Source: Chloroflexota bacterium
GTDB taxonomy: Bacteria; Chloroflexota; Anaerolineae; CG2-30-64-16
Length of the DNA: 64,000 nt
Assembly (NCBI GenBank): GCA_016876015.1
Contig: VGOD01000001.1
Location: forward strand, 99,205-163,204
Reading direction: 5' to 3'
In this document: piece after piece, positions 40,100-49,295 of the stretch
How the letters are laid out: the number at the start of each line of letters is the position of its first letter
How positions within the stretch are numbered: position 1 is the stretch's first letter
Notes under the pieces: generated by a model
The model's database searches: none
What the model was told of the DNA's origin: nothing
What the model saw: only the letters and a program-made list of their open reading frames with translations
Position numbers and translations under genes: made by a program

Positions 40100-40178
40100 C
40101 GCTTCACGTCTCACGTCTCACGTCTCACGTTTCACGTCTCACGCTTCACGTCTCACGTTTCACGTCTCACGCTTCACT
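40100..40178. repeat. Short tandem repeat TTCACGTCTCACG
   Basis: About eight imperfect copies of a 9-10 bp unit alternating TCTCACG and TTCACG fill the gap between mmdD and mmdC (40036-40166) and reach into the last few codons of mmdD. The repeat is low-complexity; its upstream flank GGATTTTGGATTTTCGATTT is AT-rich against the genome background. Confidence 0.85.
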
Positions 40179-40559
40179 CCGCGGTGGTTGCCACGCCTGC
40201 AAGGCGCGCACACGGTTCGTGCTGACCCACGCAGGAGCCGTGCGGCCGTGCTGGAAGGTTGGGCCGGCAGGCGCCGACAGCCCGAGCGACACGGCGTTAG
40301 ACATCAGCGCCGCGGCGGCGATGGCTGCCACACGCGCCCGCTCGTCCGTCAGTTGCCTGGCGTCGCTCTGCGCAGCCTGCGGCGCGTGCAGGGCGGAAGC
40401 AGCCTCCAGTTGCGAGTCCTGGCGGGCCGCGCGCCCGGCCGGCGAGCCGCCGAGCCGCATTAGCAGCGCGAGCAGTCCCCACAGGAGCCCCAACGCCGCA
40501 AAGACCAGCCCCATGCCCAGGATGGCGATCATCAAGCCTTGCGCGAGCAGTTCGCCCAT
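40167..40559 (-). CDS. mmdD: OadG-like small membrane subunit of the decarboxylase
   Basis: A 130-residue protein with one N-terminal membrane helix (MIAILGMGLVFAALGLLWGL), the OadG/MmdD family hallmark GMGLVFAALGLL, followed by an Ala-rich cytosolic tail. It assembles and stabilises the complex, tying the alpha subunit to the membrane. The start ATG 40559 has AAAGGA; the 11 extra codons upstream are not conserved. Its final codons lie in the TTCACG repeat, so the C-terminus may have been altered by repeat expansion. Confidence 0.88.
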   Translation of the reverse strand: MGELLAQGLMIAILGMGLVFAALGLLWGLLALLMRLGGSPAGRAARQDSQLEAASALHAPQAAQSDARQLTDERARVAAIAAAALMSNAVSLGLSAPAGPTFQHGRTAPAWVSTNRVRALQAWQPPRSEA

Positions 40560-40602
40560 GATGGTTCCTTTATACCAACCACCAATGACCAATCGTATCC
40601 TC

Positions 40603-40689
40603 TCAATAATCCGGGGAAACGGCGGTCACAGACCGCCTACGAGCCTGCTTTCAGGGGGTCTGCGACCCCCGTCGGCCCCCACTTATTGA
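40603..40689. repeat. Palindromic repeat between mmdA and mmdD
   Basis: Bounded by TCAATAA and TTATTGA. Inside are the hairpins GGCGGTCACAGACCGCC and GGGGGTCTGCGACCCCC, the same modules as in the family B repeats at 21550 and 30372. Confidence 0.75.
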
Positions 40690-40705
40690 AAAGATACTGA
40701 CCAAT

Positions 40706-42250
40706 CTATACAGGCATCAGTCCATGCTTTTTTGGCGGATTGCTGGCCACCTTCGACCGCAGGATCTCCAGCGCCATCACCAGCCGCAGGCGGGTGTAGC
40801 TGGGCTCGATCACTTCGTCAATCTGGCCCATGTCCGCGGCCGAGTAGGGGTTGTGGAATTTGTCCGTGTACTCTTTGAGCAGCCACTGGCGTTCGGCGGC
40901 AGGATCGGCCGCCTTCTTGATTTCCTCGCGATAGAGGATATTGATCGCGCCTTCGGGTCCCATCACCGCGATCTCGGCCGTGGGCCAGGCGTAAGCCAGA
41001 TCGGTGCGCATTTGCTTGCTGCTCATCGCAATGTAGGCGCCGCCCATCGCCTTGCGCACGACGACGCTGATCTTCGGCGTCGTGGCTTCGCAGTAGGCGT
41101 AGATCACCTTGGCGCCATGGCGAATGACGCCGCCGTGCTCTTGCGCGATCCCCGGCAGATAGCCAGGACAATCCACGAAGGTGATGACCGGCAGATTGAA
41201 CGCATCGCAGAAACGGACGAAGCGTGCGATCTTGTCGGCCGAGTCAATGTCGAGGCAACCTGCCAGGTGGAGCGGTTGGTTCGCGACCACGCCCACCGGG
41301 TAGCCGTCGAGTCGCGTAAAGCCCACCAACGCGTTGCGAGCGTAGTACGCGTGGATTTCCAAAAAGCTGGCGCGATCGAACACGCTGCTGATGACCTGGC
41401 GCATGTCGTAGGGCTCGCTGCTGTCGCCGGGGATCAACCGGTCCAGGATTTCGTCGCGGCGGGCCGGATCGTCGTAGGGCGTCACGCGTGGCGGGTCTTC
41501 GCTGTTGTTCTGGGGCAGATAGGAAAGCAGCTCCTTCACCAGGCGGAACGCGTGCCTTTCATCGTCGGCCGCGAAGTGCGCGACTCCGCTGCGAATGCTG
41601 TGCGCCACCGCGCCGCCGAGCGTCTCGAAATCCACCTGTTCGCCCGTCACTGCGCGGATGACATCGGGGCCGGTGATGAACATGAAACTCGTACCACGCA
41701 CCATCACGATGAAATCGGTCAGCGCGGGCGAGTAGACCGATCCGCCTGCGCAGGGCCCCATCTGCACCGAGATTTGCGGCACGATGCCCGAGGCCATGAC
41801 ATTCCGCACGAACAACTCGCCGTAGGCTGCCAGCGAGCGCACCCCTTCCTGGATGCGGGCGCCGCCAGAGTCGAGCAGGCCGATGACCGGGATGCCGCTC
41901 TCTTGCGCGCGCTCCATGATCTTGCAGACCTTGTGCGATTGCACTTCGGAGAAGGAGCCGCCCAACACGGTGAAGTCCTGGGCGTAGATCGCCACGCGCC
42001 GGCCGTCGATCTTGCCGAACCCGGTCACGACGCCGTCGCCCGGATACTTCTTGTCGGCCATCCCGAAGTCGCTGATGTTGTGCGTGGCCAGCCGGCCCAA
42101 TTCCTGGAAGGTGCCGCTGTCAAGCAGGGCGTCCAGGCGCTCGCGCGCAGTCAGCTTGCCCTTGGCGTGCTGCTCCGCGATGCGCTGCGGCCCGCCGCCC
42201 AACTTGGCGTTGGCGCGCATCTGGCGCAGTTCTTCGAGTTTGTCTTTCAT
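40706..42250 (-). CDS. mmdA: Methylmalonyl-CoA/propionyl-CoA carboxyltransferase-type alpha subunit of the decarboxylase
   Basis: A 514-residue acyl-CoA carboxyltransferase. It starts MKDKLEELRQMRANAKLGGG, then GKLTARERLDALLDSGTFQE. The acyl-CoA binding region is LLDSGGARIQEGVRSLAAYG and the biotin-binding oxyanion region is VRKAMGGAYIAMSSKQM; the end DEVIEPSYTRLRLVMALEIL is characteristic of PccB/MmdA. It transfers the carboxyl group of methylmalonyl-CoA to biotin. In an operon with OadG, biotin carrier and beta subunits, the likely role is a Na+-pumping methylmalonyl-CoA decarboxylase, though a related acyl-CoA substrate cannot be excluded. Confidence 0.96.
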   Translation of the reverse strand: MKDKLEELRQMRANAKLGGGPQRIAEQHAKGKLTARERLDALLDSGTFQELGRLATHNISDFGMADKKYPGDGVVTGFGKIDGRRVAIYAQDFTVLGGSFSEVQSHKVCKIMERAQESGIPVIGLLDSGGARIQEGVRSLAAYGELFVRNVMASGIVPQISVQMGPCAGGSVYSPALTDFIVMVRGTSFMFITGPDVIRAVTGEQVDFETLGGAVAHSIRSGVAHFAADDERHAFRLVKELLSYLPQNNSEDPPRVTPYDDPARRDEILDRLIPGDSSEPYDMRQVISSVFDRASFLEIHAYYARNALVGFTRLDGYPVGVVANQPLHLAGCLDIDSADKIARFVRFCDAFNLPVITFVDCPGYLPGIAQEHGGVIRHGAKVIYAYCEATTPKISVVVRKAMGGAYIAMSSKQMRTDLAYAWPTAEIAVMGPEGAINILYREEIKKAADPAAERQWLLKEYTDKFHNPYSAADMGQIDEVIEPSYTRLRLVMALEILRSKVASNPPKKHGLMPV

Positions 42251-42264
42251 GGGCGCCCCTGTTC

Positions 42265-42293
42265 TTGCCCTCTCATCCCCGCTGTGCTATAAT
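42265..42293 (+). promoter_or_regulatory. Promoter of tRNA-Ser(CGA)
   Basis: TTGCCC (42265-42270), 17-bp spacer and a perfect TATAAT (42288-42293), 10 bp before the tRNA 5' end. Confidence 0.8.
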
Positions 42294-42303
42294 CTCTTCA
42301 CAA

Positions 42304-42389
42304 GGAGAGGTCGCATAGTTGGCCTAGTGCGCGCGTCTCGAAAACGCGTATTCCGCAAGGGATCGTGGGTTCGAATCCCACCCTCTCCG
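42304..42389 (+). tRNA. tRNA-Ser (anticodon CGA)
   Basis: The acceptor stem GGAGAGG pairs with CCTCTCC. The anticodon stem CGCGT/ACGCG encloses CTCGAAA, so the anticodon is CGA. A long variable arm (TTCCGCAAGGGAT) and a T arm with GGTTCGAATCC fit serine tRNA. CCA is not encoded (CTG follows the discriminator G). Confidence 0.96.
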
Positions 42390-42399
42390 CTGTGCGCCC

Positions 42400-42429
42400 A
42401 AGGCCCCATGCTGAGCGTGGGGCCTTTTT
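42400..42429 (+). terminator. Intrinsic terminator of tRNA-Ser(CGA)
   Basis: AAGGCCCCA (42400-42408) pairs exactly with TGGGGCCTT (42418-42426), followed by a T-run to 42429. Confidence 0.9.
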
Positions 42430-42590
42430 CATGCCAGAAAGCAGAAAAACCCGGCTTTGCTGCGAGCAACCGGGTTTCACGTCGCGACGGGTTGGAGGCG
42501 ACGCCAGTGTCGCCACATTCTAGCCTGCGCGCCTGCTACAGGCTATGACGAGGGTCATACTGCCAGCCGGCCGCTCGCGGCTTGATGGAT

Positions 42591-42619
42591 TTGGCAAGAT
42601 AGGGCGCATCGGGTATAAT
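42591..42619 (+). promoter_or_regulatory. Promoter of tRNA-Ser(GGA)
   Basis: TTGGCA (42591-42596), 17-bp spacer and a perfect TATAAT (42614-42619), 13 bp before the tRNA. Confidence 0.85.
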
Positions 42620-42632
42620 CGCATTGTTCCAT

Positions 42633-42722
42633 GGAGAGGTCGCATAGTCCGGTCTAGTGCGCACGATTGGAAATCGTGTATCCTGCAAAGGATCGCGGGT
42701 TCAAATCCCGCCCTCTCCGCCA
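42633..42722 (+). tRNA. tRNA-Ser (anticodon GGA)
   Basis: The acceptor stem GGAGAGG/CCTCTCC is identical to that of the neighbouring tRNA-Ser. The anticodon stem CACGA/TCGTG encloses TTGGAAA, so the anticodon is GGA. It has a long variable arm and a T arm GGTTCAAATCC. CCA is encoded at 42720-42722. Confidence 0.96.
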
Positions 42723-42788
42723 GGAGATACGTGTAGGCGTTGGCTGAACCGCGGCCAACGCCTTTATTCTTGTTGGGATGGAACCACC

Positions 42789-42986
42789 TTGACCACCAGC
42801 CAACCCCACAGCGCCGCGCTGGAGCAGATCACCCCGCTTTTCAGAAGTCTGCTTCTCGGCAATGTCTCGGTGCAGGTGGCCGAGCGCGCGTCTGTGACGA
42901 CGATCATGGTGAAGGGACGCAGCAGCCGCATGCACTCGTTTCTGCGCCAGCCGGTTCTCGAACCGAGCTCGGCGCCCCGCCGGTAA
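42789..42986 (+). CDS. Small hypothetical protein
   Basis: A 65-residue frame from TTG 42789, preceded by GGGATGGA, ending 20 bp before the next gene. It reads TTSQPHSAALEQITPLFRSL, LLGNVSVQVAERASVTTIMV, then KGRSSRMHSFLRQ. No family is recognised. Composition looks coding (mixed polar/hydrophobic, no runs) and position suggests co-transcription with the membrane protein at 43007. A start further upstream would overlap the tRNA-Ser, so the TTG is preferred. Confidence 0.4.
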   Translation: MTTSQPHSAALEQITPLFRSLLLGNVSVQVAERASVTTIMVKGRSSRMHSFLRQPVLEPSSAPRR

Positions 42987-43006
42987 GCAATGAAGGGAGC
43001 GCAGCT

Positions 43007-43336
43007 ATGGACGAGCGCCGTTACAGACGCAAAACCTGGGTGCTGGTCGTGCTGGTGCTGCTTGCGCTTGGCTACGGCAGCCTGCTCCGTTACCTGCCCA
43101 CGATCACGGGCTCGGACCTCGCGGATGGCAGCATCGGGGTGCTGCTCGGCCTGTACATCTGCTCGCATCCGGCTGCCAACGCGGTGGACCTGCTCTTTTT
43201 TGGCCGTGGCGCGTTGCATCGGCTGACGTCTGGCTGGGCGGGTCTTGGTTGGCTGGCGCTGAACCTGCTGGCGCTGTTTGCCGGCTGGATGATCGTCGTG
43301 ATCGGCGCGGTGCGGATCGCAGGTCGGGCGGGCTAG
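43007..43336 (+). CDS. Small membrane protein of unknown function
   Basis: A 109-residue protein with three hydrophobic segments: KTWVLVVLVLLALGYGSLLR, then IGVLLGLYICSHPAANAVDL, then LGWLALNLLALFAGWMIVVI. Start ATG 43007 after AAGGGAG. No family is recognised. Its stop codon TAG (43334-43336) is part of the terminal sequence CTAGAAC of the MITE-like element, so the element inserted exactly at, or replaced, the 3' end of the gene. Confidence 0.7.
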   Translation: MDERRYRRKTWVLVVLVLLALGYGSLLRYLPTITGSDLADGSIGVLLGLYICSHPAANAVDLLFFGRGALHRLTSGWAGLGWLALNLLALFAGWMIVVIGAVRIAGRAG

Positions 43337-43514
43337 AACATCGGTCAAGTAATGCTATCGGGCGGTTAGAAACCGCTGCAACCAGCGCAAAGCCGATCCT
43401 TCGACGAGCTCAGGACAGGCTCTTCGTCGGCTGAATTCAGTCGCCGCAGGGCGACTTCGCAGGGGTTGCAGCGACCTCGGTCGCCCGTGACGGACTACTT
43501 GACCGGTGCTCTAG
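43333..43514. mobile_element. MITE-like element copy 2 (182 bp)
   Basis: Left end CTAGAACATCGGTCAAGTA (43333-43351); right end is its inverted form at 43496-43514, with 17 of 19 positions matching. It shares interior blocks with the copy at 27338-27553 but is 34 bp shorter. It contains the dispersed CTTCGACGAGCTCAGGACAGG motif. No ORF, so it would need a transposase supplied elsewhere. Confidence 0.8.
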
Positions 43515-43625
43515 CAGCCTATCCGAGCTATCCGGAGGCGACTACCGGTCTATTGCCTCAACGTTCATCAGCGGGCTTCCACCTGGTGGCCAGGAGCTTT
43601 AGGACGCGTCAAGAAACAAGTTACC

Positions 43626-43955
43626 GAACTGGCTCGGTCGGAGACCGGCCAGAGCGGGAAGTTTACTGAACTGGCTCGGTCGGAGACCGGCCAGAGCGGG
43701 AAGTTTACTGAACTGGCTCGGTCGGAGACCGGCCTGAGCGGGAAGTTTACTGAACTGGCTCGGTCGGAGACCGGCCTGAGCGGGAAGTTTACTGAACTGA
43801 CTCGGTCGGAGACCGGCCAGAGCGGGAAGTTTACCGAACTGGCTCGGTCGGAGACCGGCCAGAGCGGGAAGTTTACTGAACTGGCTCGGTCGGAGACCGG
43901 CCAGAGCGGGAAGTTTACTGAACTGGCTCGGTCGGAGACCGGCCTGAGCGGGAAG
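43626..43955. repeat. 42-bp tandem repeat, eight copies
   Basis: Units start at 43626, 43668, 43710, 43752, 43794, 43836, 43878 and 43920, each reading GAACTGGCTCGGTCGGAGAC then CGGCCAGAGCGGGAAGTTTA and CT with one to three substitutions (GGCCAG or GGCCTG; one copy GAACTGACTC). Each unit contains the palindrome CCGGTCTCCGACCG. The array is downstream of the giant secreted protein and has no spacers, so it is not CRISPR. The gap 43515-44003 holds this array, the heptamer tract and no gene. Confidence 0.95.
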
Positions 43956-43995
<40 letters not shown>

Positions 43996-44003
43996 CTCAT
44001 CCG

Positions 44004-47000
44004 TTACGGCCGGCGGGCATGGGCCGGCGAACGCTCAGCTCCGCTATCGCCAGGGCCGGCGAGCGCCGCGCCGGTTCGCTTCCGCACGACCACCTCGTCC
44101 AGAAACGCGCCCTGATCGTTGGCGTCCCCATCGCTGACGAACTGGAACCCCATCCAGACCTGACTGCGGCCGCGCAGATCGCCCAACGTGTAGACGTTGC
44201 TCAGATCGAACGTCTCCGCGACCCAGCCGCCGCTATCACTGCTATCCTGGAAACCGTAGAAGTTCTGGCCATCCACCGAGGCCATCCAGCGCAGCAGGTC
44301 GTGACCCTCCTCGCTGCGCTGCCAGCGCCGGAATGTCACTTCGGCTGCACTGGCGCCCTGCAAGCTGAAGGGGCCGTAGATCAGCCAGGCGTTGAGATTG
44401 TTGGGATAGTTGTTGGCGCACGGCGTCACCGCGCCCGCGCCATCGGCTGCCGGCCAGACGCTGTAGTTGCCGGCGGATGACTTGCAGGTCGTGCGGCCCC
44501 AGCCCGGATTGCCGTAGCGTTGCCAGTCGCCGGGGAACGCGGACTCGAAGCCGTCGGCGAAGATGGTCTGCCAGCCGGTGGTGGGTGTGGGCGAGGGGGT
44601 CTTCGTCGGCGTTGGCGTCGGCGTACGTGTGCGCGTCGGCGTGCCCGTGCGCGTGGGCGTGGCTGTGCGCGTGGGCGTGCGCGTCGGCGTGCCCGTGCGC
44701 GTGGGCGTGGCTGTGCGCGTGGGCGTGCGCGTCGGGGTGCCCGTGCGCGTCGGGGTGAGAGTGCGCGTCGGCGTGGCGGTCGGAGTGGCCGTTCGCGATA
44801 CTGTCGGCGTCCGCGTGGGTGTGCCGGTCGTCCGGGTGGCCGTGAGGGTAGGCGTCCCCGTGGCCCCCGACGTTATGGTGAAGCCACTGGTCAACACGCC
44901 AGCCAATCCTCCAGGATTGATCACCGTCACATCGTAGGCGCCGGCCGCCAGCCCGGTCGGGAGCGTGGCCGCCAGTCGCCACCGGTTGGGCGGCGCAGGC
45001 TCTGGGCCCAGGTACTCGACATCGCGCAGCGGGACGTTCCCGATGTAGGGCACGGCGCCCGGATCGAAGAAGTAGCCGTAGATGACGACGCGCACGTCCG
45101 CACCCTGGGGTGCGGACGCGGGCGCGATGCTCTCCACCACCGGCGCGCCGGGCCGCCGCGTGGGGGTGGCGGTGGGCGTGGGGGTGGGCGTCGCTGCGTC
45201 GGGCAGGCACGGTCGGCCCTGGCGGCCGATGGCCGGCGCTCTCGCGGCCGATGCGCTTGCAGCGTCCGCGGCCTGGCTTCCTGGCCGCCCGCCAGACGCC
45301 AGCGGCAGGAAGGTCGCCAACGGCCGCGTCATCACAAAGGTATGCTGGATGAAGGCGTCCGCCGGCTGCTGCGCCATCTGCTGCCAGTAGAACGCGTTGG
45401 TCACGGTGAGCGCGGCGGTGGAGACGCTCTGCGGGCCGAGGGCCGAGATGCGTGTGATCGCCTGATACTGGGGATCAGGCCCGTAGAAGTAGAGGCGTCC
45501 CGGCGTGCCGGCTGTGTTCTGGCGATAGCTGTAGCTGTAGTGCTCGAAGGGCGGCGCGAAACGCACCTCGACCAGGAAATCGTGTACCTCAACCGCCGCG
45601 CCCGACACAGCGTCGCGCGCCTGGAAGGCGACGTTAGATCCAGGAATGGCCGGCCGGCCGCGGCGCTCCGGCCGGGCAGTATCCGCCGTGCGACCGACGA
45701 CCTCGCCGGCATCGTAGCGCGCGTCGTTGTTGAGATCGGCGAAGAAGCCATGGGCGATGAACAGCTCATCCAGGTCGTCGTGTTCACGGCCGCGGGAGTG
45801 GCGCGATCCGACCCCCTGCAGCTTGAGGACGTCGTACAGGTGCTTCACGTCGTAGACATAACCGAAGGACTGAGTGATCGCGTGCGGCGCGCGGGGCACG
45901 GCGTCGGCCCAGTCGGTGGCCAGGATCGTCCAGAGGTTTCCGAACGAGGTTTCGACGCAGTCGGCGTAGGTCGCACGGCCTGCGCCGATCGGCGAGGCAT
46001 CGTCCGCGTCCACAGGATCCACCAGGTCCCACAGCAGCCCCGCCACCGCGAACTCCTCATCGTTCCAGGCCAGGTAGTTGCCCTCCGGGTTGACCTCCAG
46101 GTTGATCCAGACGTAAAGCTCGGGCCGCGGATCGCCGGCGATATTGCGCGCCACCATCATGGAATAGAACTCGGCGAACCCCTCGGCCCACGAATCGGTG
46201 GTGGAGGGGTTGGCGTAACCGTTGTGGTTGACGTCGCCGGGCCGTCGGGGCATGCGGTCGCCGAAGGTGTCGGCCATTACATGATGGCCGAACTCGTGCC
46301 ATTCGCGATTGTCCGGCCGGCTGGGGTCGGTGTAGAGGCTCTGGCCGTTGTTGGAGTCCAGGTTGATGAACGGCTGGCCGGCCGCGTTCGCGCCGTTGCT
46401 CATCGGCCCCAGCCAGTAGACCCCGTCGTTGGGGGGCGGCGAGGTGGAAAAGGCGACGATGTCCACCGGCAGCCGCAGGTCCAGTCGCTGGCTCACGCTG
46501 TCTGCCAGTTGCCACGCCTGGTGCAGGTGGTAGTAGATCACGCCCAGGTCGTCCAGGTGGCCGGCCGGGACGCCCGCCGGAATGCGCAGCGGCGGGTCGT
46601 TGATGCCCGGCGCGAAGACGATATTCTGCCGATAGGGATTTGGGCTGGCGGCTGTGAGGGTGAACGGCTGCGTGGCCGCCCAGACCACCGGCCCGCCGCT
46701 GCTGGGCCGTTGGCCATAGGAAACCTGGAAGGTGGAAGGGAAGGCTTCATCGTGGCGCAGCGTCACGCTGATGACCAGGTTGGTCGTGATGGGGACGTTA
46801 GTCAAGATGAAGCGGCCATCAGGCGGCTCGGTGATCGTGCCGCGCACATACTGGCCGTTGCGCAGGAGCTGGACCGGCGCGCCGATGATCGGCAAGACCA
46901 CATCGGTCTCGGGAATGGCATGGACGCGGCCCTGGATCTCCATGGGCCGGCCGCGCCGCGCAAAGCGGAGCGGCCCGCCGTAGGTCGGCCGCCAGAGAGC

Positions 47001-48347
47001 ATAGGCGCGGCCCAGGCTGTCCACCGCGAGCGAAGGGGGCGTGTTGCCGTCAATCGAGTACAACTGGCGGTTGACCGTCTCGCGCGGCCCCCAGACGCCG
47101 CCCGCGGGCCGGTAGGCGAAGTGCAGGTTGTAGCGATAGTAGTTGAAGATCGTCATCCAGAGGGCATACAGGTTGCCCGCGTCGTCCGCCAGGATGGCAG
47201 GGTGCTTCTGCCAGGTGGTCGCATCGGGTTCTGGCGACAGGGCTGTGCTGGGCTGCCAGCTCCCGCCGGCCGGCCGCGTGGCGAACCGCACTTCGGGCAG
47301 CGCCACCACAGGCTGATCGGGCGGGTTGAGCAGCCACACAGCGTAGGCGTTGCCCGCAGCGTCCGCGGTGATGGCCGGATCGGAGGCTTCGCCGGCCGGC
47401 AGGCTGTCTGAGACAGGGGACGAGGAGCTCCAGGCGCCCCCGGCCGGCCGGTAGGCGAAGCGAAACGCCTGGCCCGAGGCGTAGTTGATCTTTGTGTGCG
47501 GCGACCAGAGCGCGTACGCGTTGCCCGCGGCATCCACGGCCAGCGACAGACTGCCGCCATCGTCGTTGCGCAGTTGGGGGTCTACCGGCCGGTCGCTCAC
47601 CCGTTCGTGCGGCCCCCAGACGCCGCCGGCCGGCCGGCGGGCGAAGAAGATGTTCCAGTCCACGTCGCCGTCGCCATCGGTGTCATCTCGCTGTTCCACC
47701 CACAGCCCATAGCCGTTGCCCTGCCGATCTAGCGCCACATCGGGCGGAGTGGCGTCCAACGTGCACCCCTCGCTGCGGTCGCACACCACGACCGCCGTGC
47801 TCCAGCCTCCGGCGGCCGGTTTCGTCGCGGCGTGCAGCCTGGCATTGTCCGAGTTGCCGCTGGCCGTGCCCAGCCAAAGGGCCAGCGCCTCGCCCGCAGC
47901 ATTGACGGCCAGGCTGGCGGGCACGATGCCGCCGCGGCCGGTATGGCAACTGCCGCAACTGACCCCGCGTGTCGCCAGGGTCGTTGCGGCGTTCCACGGG
48001 CCTTCAGCGGGCCGCGACGCCACACGGATTTCGGATCGTTCCGCAGATGGGTCGTCTATTCTCTGATCGTATTCCCACAGCGCATAGGCGTTGCCGTTGG
48101 CATCCACCCCCAGGTTGCGCCGCGCCACGCCATCCGAGCGGCCAGTGCCCGAACCGGGGATCTCTTCTTCCAGGTCCCAAGGCGAAGGAGGGGTCGCCTG
48201 GGCGAGCGGGAGCAACCGCTCTCCGCGCAGGGCCGTCGCGCCTGCGGCGTTCTGCAACAGAAACGCGCAGACCAGAATGCCGATAGCGGCCGCGAGGGCC
48301 GCCAGGCAGGGTCGAAGAGACCGATGGGTTGTGGAGTGTTCGTTCAT
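44004..48347 (-). CDS. Giant secreted metalloprotease-like protein with beta-propeller-like repeats, IPT domain and Thr-Pro linker
   Basis: A 1447-residue protein from ATG 48347. It has a signal peptide ([20 protein letters not shown]). The first half holds repeated blocks of the form [11 protein letters not shown] / [14 protein letters not shown] about every 60-70 residues, like exo-sialidase or beta-propeller repeats, and one CGSCH haem-like motif near residue 130. At residues 684-689 is HEFGHH with [12 protein letters not shown] about 45 residues on, a gluzincin-type zinc site. An IPT/TIG domain follows ([20 protein letters not shown]), then a Thr-Pro-Arg linker of about 85 residues encoded at 44589-44850, and a C-terminal jelly-roll-like domain ([20 protein letters not shown]). 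The likely role is a cell-surface or secreted protease; substrate unknown. Confidence 0.85.
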   Translation of the reverse strand: MNEHSTTHRSLRPCLAALAAAIGILVCAFLLQNAAGATALRGERLLPLAQATPPSPWDLEEEIPGSGTGRSDGVARRNLGVDANGNAYALWEYDQRIDDPSAERSEIRVASRPAEGPWNAATTLATRGVSCGSCHTGRGGIVPASLAVNAAGEALALWLGTASGNSDNARLHAATKPAAGGWSTAVVVCDRSEGCTLDATPPDVALDRQGNGYGLWVEQRDDTDGDGDVDWNIFFARRPAGGVWGPHERVSDRPVDPQLRNDDGGSLSLAVDAAGNAYALWSPHTKINYASGQAFRFAYRPAGGAWSSSSPVSDSLPAGEASDPAITADAAGNAYAVWLLNPPDQPVVALPEVRFATRPAGGSWQPSTALSPEPDATTWQKHPAILADDAGNLYALWMTIFNYYRYNLHFAYRPAGGVWGPRETVNRQLYSIDGNTPPSLAVDSLGRAYALWRPTYGGPLRFARRGRPMEIQGRVHAIPETDVVLPIIGAPVQLLRNGQYVRGTITEPPDGRFILTNVPITTNLVISVTLRHDEAFPSTFQVSYGQRPSSGGPVVWAATQPFTLTAASPNPYRQNIVFAPGINDPPLRIPAGVPAGHLDDLGVIYYHLHQAWQLADSVSQRLDLRLPVDIVAFSTSPPPNDGVYWLGPMSNGANAAGQPFINLDSNNGQSLYTDPSRPDNREWHEFGHHVMADTFGDRMPRRPGDVNHNGYANPSTTDSWAEGFAEFYSMMVARNIAGDPRPELYVWINLEVNPEGNYLAWNDEEFAVAGLLWDLVDPVDADDASPIGAGRATYADCVETSFGNLWTILATDWADAVPRAPHAITQSFGYVYDVKHLYDVLKLQGVGSRHSRGREHDDLDELFIAHGFFADLNNDARYDAGEVVGRTADTARPERRGRPAIPGSNVAFQARDAVSGAAVEVHDFLVEVRFAPPFEHYSYSYRQNTAGTPGRLYFYGPDPQYQAITRISALGPQSVSTAALTVTNAFYWQQMAQQPADAFIQHTFVMTRPLATFLPLASGGRPGSQAADAASASAARAPAIGRQGRPCLPDAATPTPTPTATPTRRPGAPVVESIAPASAPQGADVRVVIYGYFFDPGAVPYIGNVPLRDVEYLGPEPAPPNRWRLAATLPTGLAAGAYDVTVINPGGLAGVLTSGFTITSGATGTPTLTATRTTGTPTRTPTVSRTATPTATPTRTLTPTRTGTPTRTPTRTATPTRTGTPTRTPTRTATPTRTGTPTRTRTPTPTPTKTPSPTPTTGWQTIFADGFESAFPGDWQRYGNPGWGRTTCKSSAGNYSVWPAADGAGAVTPCANNYPNNLNAWLIYGPFSLQGASAAEVTFRRWQRSEEGHDLLRWMASVDGQNFYGFQDSSDSGGWVAETFDLSNVYTLGDLRGRSQVWMGFQFVSDGDANDQGAFLDEVVVRKRTGAALAGPGDSGAERSPAHARRP

Positions 48348-48453
48348 GTTGGTCTCCTGAACAACCAAGGTTTTGGTATTGCGAGCGTGCAGCCGCTGTG
48401 GGACGGCGGATGAAAAGCGCACGCAGAGGCGCGAAGGGCGCAATGAATAGAGT

Positions 48454-48873
48454 CTACTGGTCCCAATCCTCGATCACTAGCCCAGGCACCTGGTCGAAAT
48501 CGCGACGATTACTGGTGACCAGGATCGCGTTGACCGAGAGCGCAATCGCGGCGACCCGCAAGTCCTGAGTGCCGATGCGCAGTTTGCGAGCCCGCAGCTC
48601 CGTCAGCCTGGCTGTCGCGGCGGCTGTGAACGGCAGGACGTTGATCCTGGAGAAATAGCGCAATGTGGCCTGCAGCCGTTCGTAGGCGCGTTCGAGAGCT
48701 GGCCCTTCGATGGCTCGATCCACATCGGCCAACCGACCGCGTAATTGCTCCCGCAACGTGATGACCGTGGTATACACAGCATCCGAGGGCGCAGCGGCAA
48801 GCCGGCGCAGGATCGGTTCCCGGTCGGCCTGTTGGAAAGTGACGCTGTCGGTATCCAGGACGTAGAGAGCCAT
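48454..48873 (-). CDS. PIN-domain (VapC-like) ribonuclease toxin
   Basis: A 139-residue protein. The PIN active-site acids are visible: Asp in YVLDTDSVTF near the N-terminus, Glu in TLREQLRGRL, Asp in IGTQDLRVAAIALS, and Asp in VTSNRRDFDQVPGLVIEDW. The order and spacing match VapC toxins, which cleave tRNA or rRNA. It begins 2 bp after the stop of the HicB-like partner, so the two form one unit. Intact. Confidence 0.9.
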   Translation of the reverse strand: MALYVLDTDSVTFQQADREPILRRLAAAPSDAVYTTVITLREQLRGRLADVDRAIEGPALERAYERLQATLRYFSRINVLPFTAAATARLTELRARKLRIGTQDLRVAAIALSVNAILVTSNRRDFDQVPGLVIEDWDQ

Positions 48874-48875
48874 CG

Positions 48876-49184
48876 TTACACCGCAGGCCGCTCTGCGGCA
48901 CGCGCCGCGTAGATGTCATCCAGCATCGGCTCCAGCGCCGGATCATCCGCAAAGCTGCCTGCTGTCGCCAGCCAGGGATTCGCTTCTCGCCCAGCTGCCG
49001 CAGCGGGCGCAGCGACTTCGATCGTGGTGATCTCGGTCTGGGCCAGCCAGCTTTCCAGCATGGCCTTGATCCGGTTCAAGGCTTCGTCGCGCGTGCGTCC
49101 GGTGGCCCGGCAGCCCGGCGCCGCAGGGGCAGTAGCCCTATAGGTTCCTACGCTCTGTCGCTGAAGAAAGATCGTATATTGCAT
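48876..49184 (-). CDS. HicB-like protein, probable antitoxin of the PIN toxin
   Basis: A 102-residue protein starting MQYTIFLQRQSVGTYRATAP. AAPGCRATGRTRDEALNRIKAM follows the HicB/DUF1902-like fold pattern (strand, GC turn, then a helix with DEAL). The C-terminal half is Ala-rich and acidic, expected to contact the toxin. HicB proteins normally pair with HicA; pairing with PIN proteins is a known alternative arrangement. Ribosome site is weak. Upstream 49185-49295 holds no gene. Confidence 0.75.
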   Translation of the reverse strand: MQYTIFLQRQSVGTYRATAPAAPGCRATGRTRDEALNRIKAMLESWLAQTEITTIEVAAPAAAAGREANPWLATAGSFADDPALEPMLDDIYAARAAERPAV

Positions 49185-49295
49185 CGCACACCTCACCAGG
49201 GTAGCTTTTCGGTTCACGTGGCTTCGTCAGTCTAGCACATCTCGGTCATTTTGTCAGGGACAACCCGGCAACCGCACAAAGTCCCAGCTACGATC

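Noticed and set aside
40724..42292. 522-codon plus-strand frame opposite mmdA
   Set aside because: Antisense shadow with His/Arg/Ala-rich sequence; mmdA on the other strand is a full family match.
43626..43955. Possible CRISPR array
   Set aside because: The 42-bp units are contiguous with no spacers between them and no cas gene is near.
44589..44850. Plus-strand Val-Gly-Arg repeat peptide
   Set aside because: It is the antisense of the Thr-Pro-Arg linker of the secreted protein.
44520..47411. A 963-codon plus-strand open frame opposite the secreted metalloprotease
   Set aside because: It mirrors the GC-rich codon usage of the real minus-strand gene, is Arg/Gly/Val rich, and has no motif or ribosome site. 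The minus strand has a signal peptide, zinc motif and linker.
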